Below are positions 6,466-9,103 of a stretch of DNA of 9,103 nt, one piece after another; the first letter of the stretch is position 1; each line of letters opens with the position of its first letter. The position numbers and the translations under genes are program-made. Below the pieces are notes generated by a model, which did no database searches, was not told the DNA's origin, and saw nothing but the letters and a program-made list of their open reading frames with translations. Source of the stretch: JBBDRX01 sp040905245 (GTDB lineage: Bacteria; Bacteroidota; Rhodothermia; Balneolales; Balneolaceae); the NCBI GenBank assembly GCA_040905245.1, contig JBBDRX010000030.1, positions 1-9,103 on the forward strand, read 5' to 3'.

Positions 6466-9103
6466 TTCAATGGAGATGGTTATATCCTATCATCTGCTCT
6501 CTGTTTTTTGCTCTTTTACCCGCTGATCTCACATCTCAACAGGTTGAAGACGGTCAAGAAGTATATCTGTCCTTCCGGTATGAAGGCGTTGTTAATCAGT
6601 ACATTACGGCAATTTATAAAGATGACGGGACATTTCTTCTTCCTCATCTGGAGCTGTTTAACGCCTTGAGATTACATGCTGAAGCAGATCTAACGACCCA
6701 TTCAATATCCGGAAGATTTCCAGATCGAGGTCAATTCCGTATAAATTATCGGGATAGGACAGCCAGCCTCGGAAATGATGAAATTGAATTTGATGCCGAT
6801 CAAATGTTCATGTCAGAAATGGATTTCTTTATCCATCCAGATATACTTTATGAACTTTTTGGCCTGGAATTTTCGATCAATTTTAATCAGCTCTCACTTC
6901 GACTTGATTCAGAACAGACCATGCCAGTGTTGGCAATAGCCGAGCGGGAACAGCAACGGGCCCGTGCACAGCAAACTGAAATCAATCTGATTCAGGAGTA
7001 CTACCCATTACAATTCGGACGAGAGCGACATGTGCTACAGGGTGGCTTTCTTGATTATAACCTGACGGCAAATCTCATGAACGAAACGAACAGCTATCTG
7101 TTTCAATCCAGCTTTGGAGGAGAAGTACTCGGAGGGGATGTACAGGGAACTCTTTTGGGCAGCTGGTCCAGCAGAAGCCAATCCTTTCGTACGAACGGGT
7201 TCAGATGGCGGTACGGTATTCGAAATCACTCCTGGATCACAAGAGTAACCGTTGGGCAAACGACTTCGCGCGGCCTGCTACCTGTCTCATTCAGTGGTAT
7301 TCAGATCTCCAATAACCCACTGGAACCAAGACAATTCTTTGATCACTACCGATTCCAGGGCAGGACCGATCCGGAATCAGAAGTTGAACTTTACCGGAAT
7401 AACTCTCTGATCGATTATCAACAAGCAGATGAGCTTGGCCAGTACCGATTTGAATTTCCACTCACATACGGAACATCACGGTATAATATTCGAATCTATA
7501 CCCCGGATGGTGAACAAACAGAAGATCGAGCTCGAATTCAGATTCCCTTTACATTCACTCCGCCGGGTGAGGTCAATTATGCATTGGATGCCGGGCGACT
7601 TGACAATCCACTTCCCGGTACCGTCGATCGAAGCCTGTTAACCAGAGGCCGGGTCAGTACCGGACTAACTAACTGGTTAACTGTTCGGGGTAGCGCCGAC
7701 TATTTTGAATCCTATCATCAGTCACTTCCAACGTTTACGACAGCGTTAACCACTCGTCTGTTTCAACACTACCTTGTAGAAGCCGAATTAGCAAATGACG
7801 TTTTGTACCGCACCAGTGCAAATGTTATCTACCCATCCGGGGTTAACCTCGGAGCCAGTTATGACCACTATCTACGCGAAGGGGGCATTTACAACCGATC
7901 CGGTAATCAATCCGCAATACAAGGAAACCTGTTTGTCCCCATACAGATCGGTGAAGTCCCCCTCTTTTTCAGAACAGCATTTACTCGAGAATACCGCTCC
8001 ATTTCGACACAAACACGATACAACTTGAATCTAAGTAGTCGAATTGGCCGTGTCAATTTTCGTTTCTCCTTCAGAGATGCTCAATCCGAACGTCTCAACT
8101 GGGCAACAACACCCGCAGCCAGACTCAATAGTGTTGTGACGTATACCTTTTCACGTAGTCGGGCAACAGCACGTCTGTTTCGAGGACTCTTTTTGAGAGG
8201 CCAGATTACCTTCCTGCCCCATCAATCCCAAATCTTCGATGCCGAACTCCAGGTCAGTCGTCGTGTTCTTGGAAATGGGCGTTTCCAGCTGGCCGGTGGC
8301 CGAAATATATTTGGCGATTACAGCTTCTTCCGATTCAATCTCAGTTTCGACTTCAATCGAATCCGAACCAATACCTCTGCCCGTAACAGTCGAACAAATT
8401 ACAGTTTAAGTCAGGGCATTCGAGGGTCTGTCGGAATGGATCCTGTCAACCAAAACGTAAAGCTCAATAACCGACAACAAGTCGGTAGTGCTGCACTGGC
8501 AGTCCGACTGTTTGTCGATAAAAATAACTCCGGTTCTTATGACGATGGAGACGAACTTCTTCCCAATAACGCAATCAGAATTGAACGTGCCAGCGGGGCG
8601 ATTTTCTATGAAAACGGTATCAGCTATCTGAATCTGCTTCAACCGTACCGACAGTACAATCTCTCCGTCAATAAATCCGCATTTCATAATCCCCTTCTGG
8701 TTCCGGTCACTGAACGGTTTTCTATTGTAACAGATCCAAATCAATATAAAATCATTGACATTCCTCTCTATACTTCAGGAGTTATTGAAGGAAAAGTACT
8801 TCGACTGGTGGATGGTACCAGACTCCCCCTTTCCGGAGCCAGACTATTTCTCAGAAACATAGATGTGGAAAGTGATTTTTCGGACTTTGAACAAGAACTC
8901 AGAACCTTTTCCGATGGATCATTCTACTCCTATGAAATTCCACCGGGAACCTACGAAATTCAAATCGACCCACAACAGCTGGAACTTCTCAACATGGAGG
9001 CAGAAACAGTTGAATTCACTGTGGAGTCTCTTGCAGAAGGTGATTACCTGGAGAATCTGGACATAACACTGACCCCCCCCAGGAAGGATACTGCAGAAAC
9101 AGA
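6462..9103 (+). CDS. Outer-membrane fimbrial usher-like protein (partial, C-terminus missing)
   Basis: Starting at GTG 6462, the frame is open for 880 codons to the window edge. The signal peptide MIQWRWLYPIICSLFFALLPA is cleaved near Gln26. The periplasmic N-terminal domain 'VYLSFRYEGVVNQYITAIYKDDG' follows. A barrel region has many strands of alternating residues. A plug-like Ig segment lies at about 295-353: 'YRFQGRTDPESEVELYRNNS' then 'LGQYRFEFPLTYGTSRYNIRI'. 'RGRVSTGLTNWLTVRGSADY' is typical of ushers and other outer-membrane beta-barrels. Near the C-terminus a Ca-binding-like loop 'DKNNSGSYDDGDE' (686-698) precedes a carboxypeptidase-regulatory-like domain from about 774 ('GVIEGKVLRLVDGTRLPLSG'). 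Ushers bind chaperone-subunit complexes and secrete the fibre. Sequence outside these blocks looks far from the PapC type, nearer to alternative or archaic ushers. The assignment leans on both motifs and the adjacent chaperone. Confidence 0.8.
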   Translation, partial: MIQWRWLYPIICSLFFALLPADLTSQQVEDGQEVYLSFRYEGVVNQYITAIYKDDGTFLLPHLELFNALRLHAEADLTTHSISGRFPDRGQFRINYRDRTASLGNDEIEFDADQMFMSEMDFFIHPDILYELFGLEFSINFNQLSLRLDSEQTMPVLAIAEREQQRARAQQTEINLIQEYYPLQFGRERHVLQGGFLDYNLTANLMNETNSYLFQSSFGGEVLGGDVQGTLLGSWSSRSQSFRTNGFRWRYGIRNHSWITRVTVGQTTSRGLLPVSFSGIQISNNPLEPRQFFDHYRFQGRTDPESEVELYRNNSLIDYQQADELGQYRFEFPLTYGTSRYNIRIYTPDGEQTEDRARIQIPFTFTPPGEVNYALDAGRLDNPLPGTVDRSLLTRGRVSTGLTNWLTVRGSADYFESYHQSLPTFTTALTTRLFQHYLVEAELANDVLYRTSANVIYPSGVNLGASYDHYLREGGIYNRSGNQSAIQGNLFVPIQIGEVPLFFRTAFTREYRSISTQTRYNLNLSSRIGRVNFRFSFRDAQSERLNWATTPAARLNSVVTYTFSRSRATARLFRGLFLRGQITFLPHQSQIFDAELQVSRRVLGNGRFQLAGGRNIFGDYSFFRFNLSFDFNRIRTNTSARNSRTNYSLSQGIRGSVGMDPVNQNVKLNNRQQVGSAALAVRLFVDKNNSGSYDDGDELLPNNAIRIERASGAIFYENGISYLNLLQPYRQYNLSVNKSAFHNPLLVPVTERFSIVTDPNQYKIIDIPLYTSGVIEGKVLRLVDGTRLPLSGARLFLRNIDVESDFSDFEQELRTFSDGSFYSYEIPPGTYEIQIDPQQLELLNMEAETVEFTVESLAEGDYLENLDITLTPPRKDTAET
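9073..9080 (+). repeat. C8 homopolymer in the usher gene
   Basis: Eight cytosines encode part of Thr-Pro-Pro near codon 871-873, after the carboxypeptidase-regulatory-like domain. Slippage by one base would truncate or shift the usher C-terminus. Poly-C tracts drive phase variation of surface structures in some bacteria, but eight bases is at the short end, and the tract is also a place for sequencing error. Confidence 0.6.

Overview
The window comes from a Bacteroidota-like bacterium of the FCB group; Balneolota or Rhodothermota would also fit. Three observations support this. All seven exported proteins have a glutamine directly after a plausible signal-peptidase I site, matching the Bacteroidetes 'Q-rule'. 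The start sites lack Shine-Dalgarno sequences and several sit behind A-rich leaders. An exact TAnnTTTG promoter element precedes the main operon. GC content looks moderate by eye. No tRNA, rRNA, insertion sequence, phage gene or CRISPR array was seen.

Left region (1-2759, minus strand): the N-terminal ~919 codons of a large secreted or surface protein. It has a signal peptide and then a series of roughly 100-residue Ig-like repeats, including two that look like invasin/intimin Big_1 domains. It runs off the left edge.

Middle (2760-3085): a divergent intergenic region. On the plus strand it holds a promoter element, a possible 12-codon leader ORF and a short palindrome just before the next gene.

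Right region (3086-9103, plus strand): a chaperone-usher fimbrial locus. It has three small pilin-like subunits packed tightly (3086-4762; the second and third overlap by 8 nt). An AT-rich 157-nt spacer follows, then a fourth subunit that is a clear DUF4402-type pilin and the best candidate for the major subunit (4920-5501). Next come a PapD-like periplasmic chaperone (5602-6465) and an outer-membrane usher that starts with GTG, overlaps the chaperone stop by 4 nt and runs off the right edge (6462-9103). The chaperone would carry subunits across the periplasm and the usher would polymerise and export them. The order (subunits, chaperone, usher) resembles Csu-type archaic systems, which predicts a tip adhesin just past the right edge.

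The most unusual signal lies between the fourth pilin and the chaperone. A perfect 15-bp inverted repeat (5542-5584) is followed, inside the first 22 codons of the chaperone gene, by a 15-bp stem, tetraloop and T8 tract (5625-5667). The second has the form of an intrinsic terminator within a reading frame. Together they look like a device that sets the ratio of pilin to assembly machinery.
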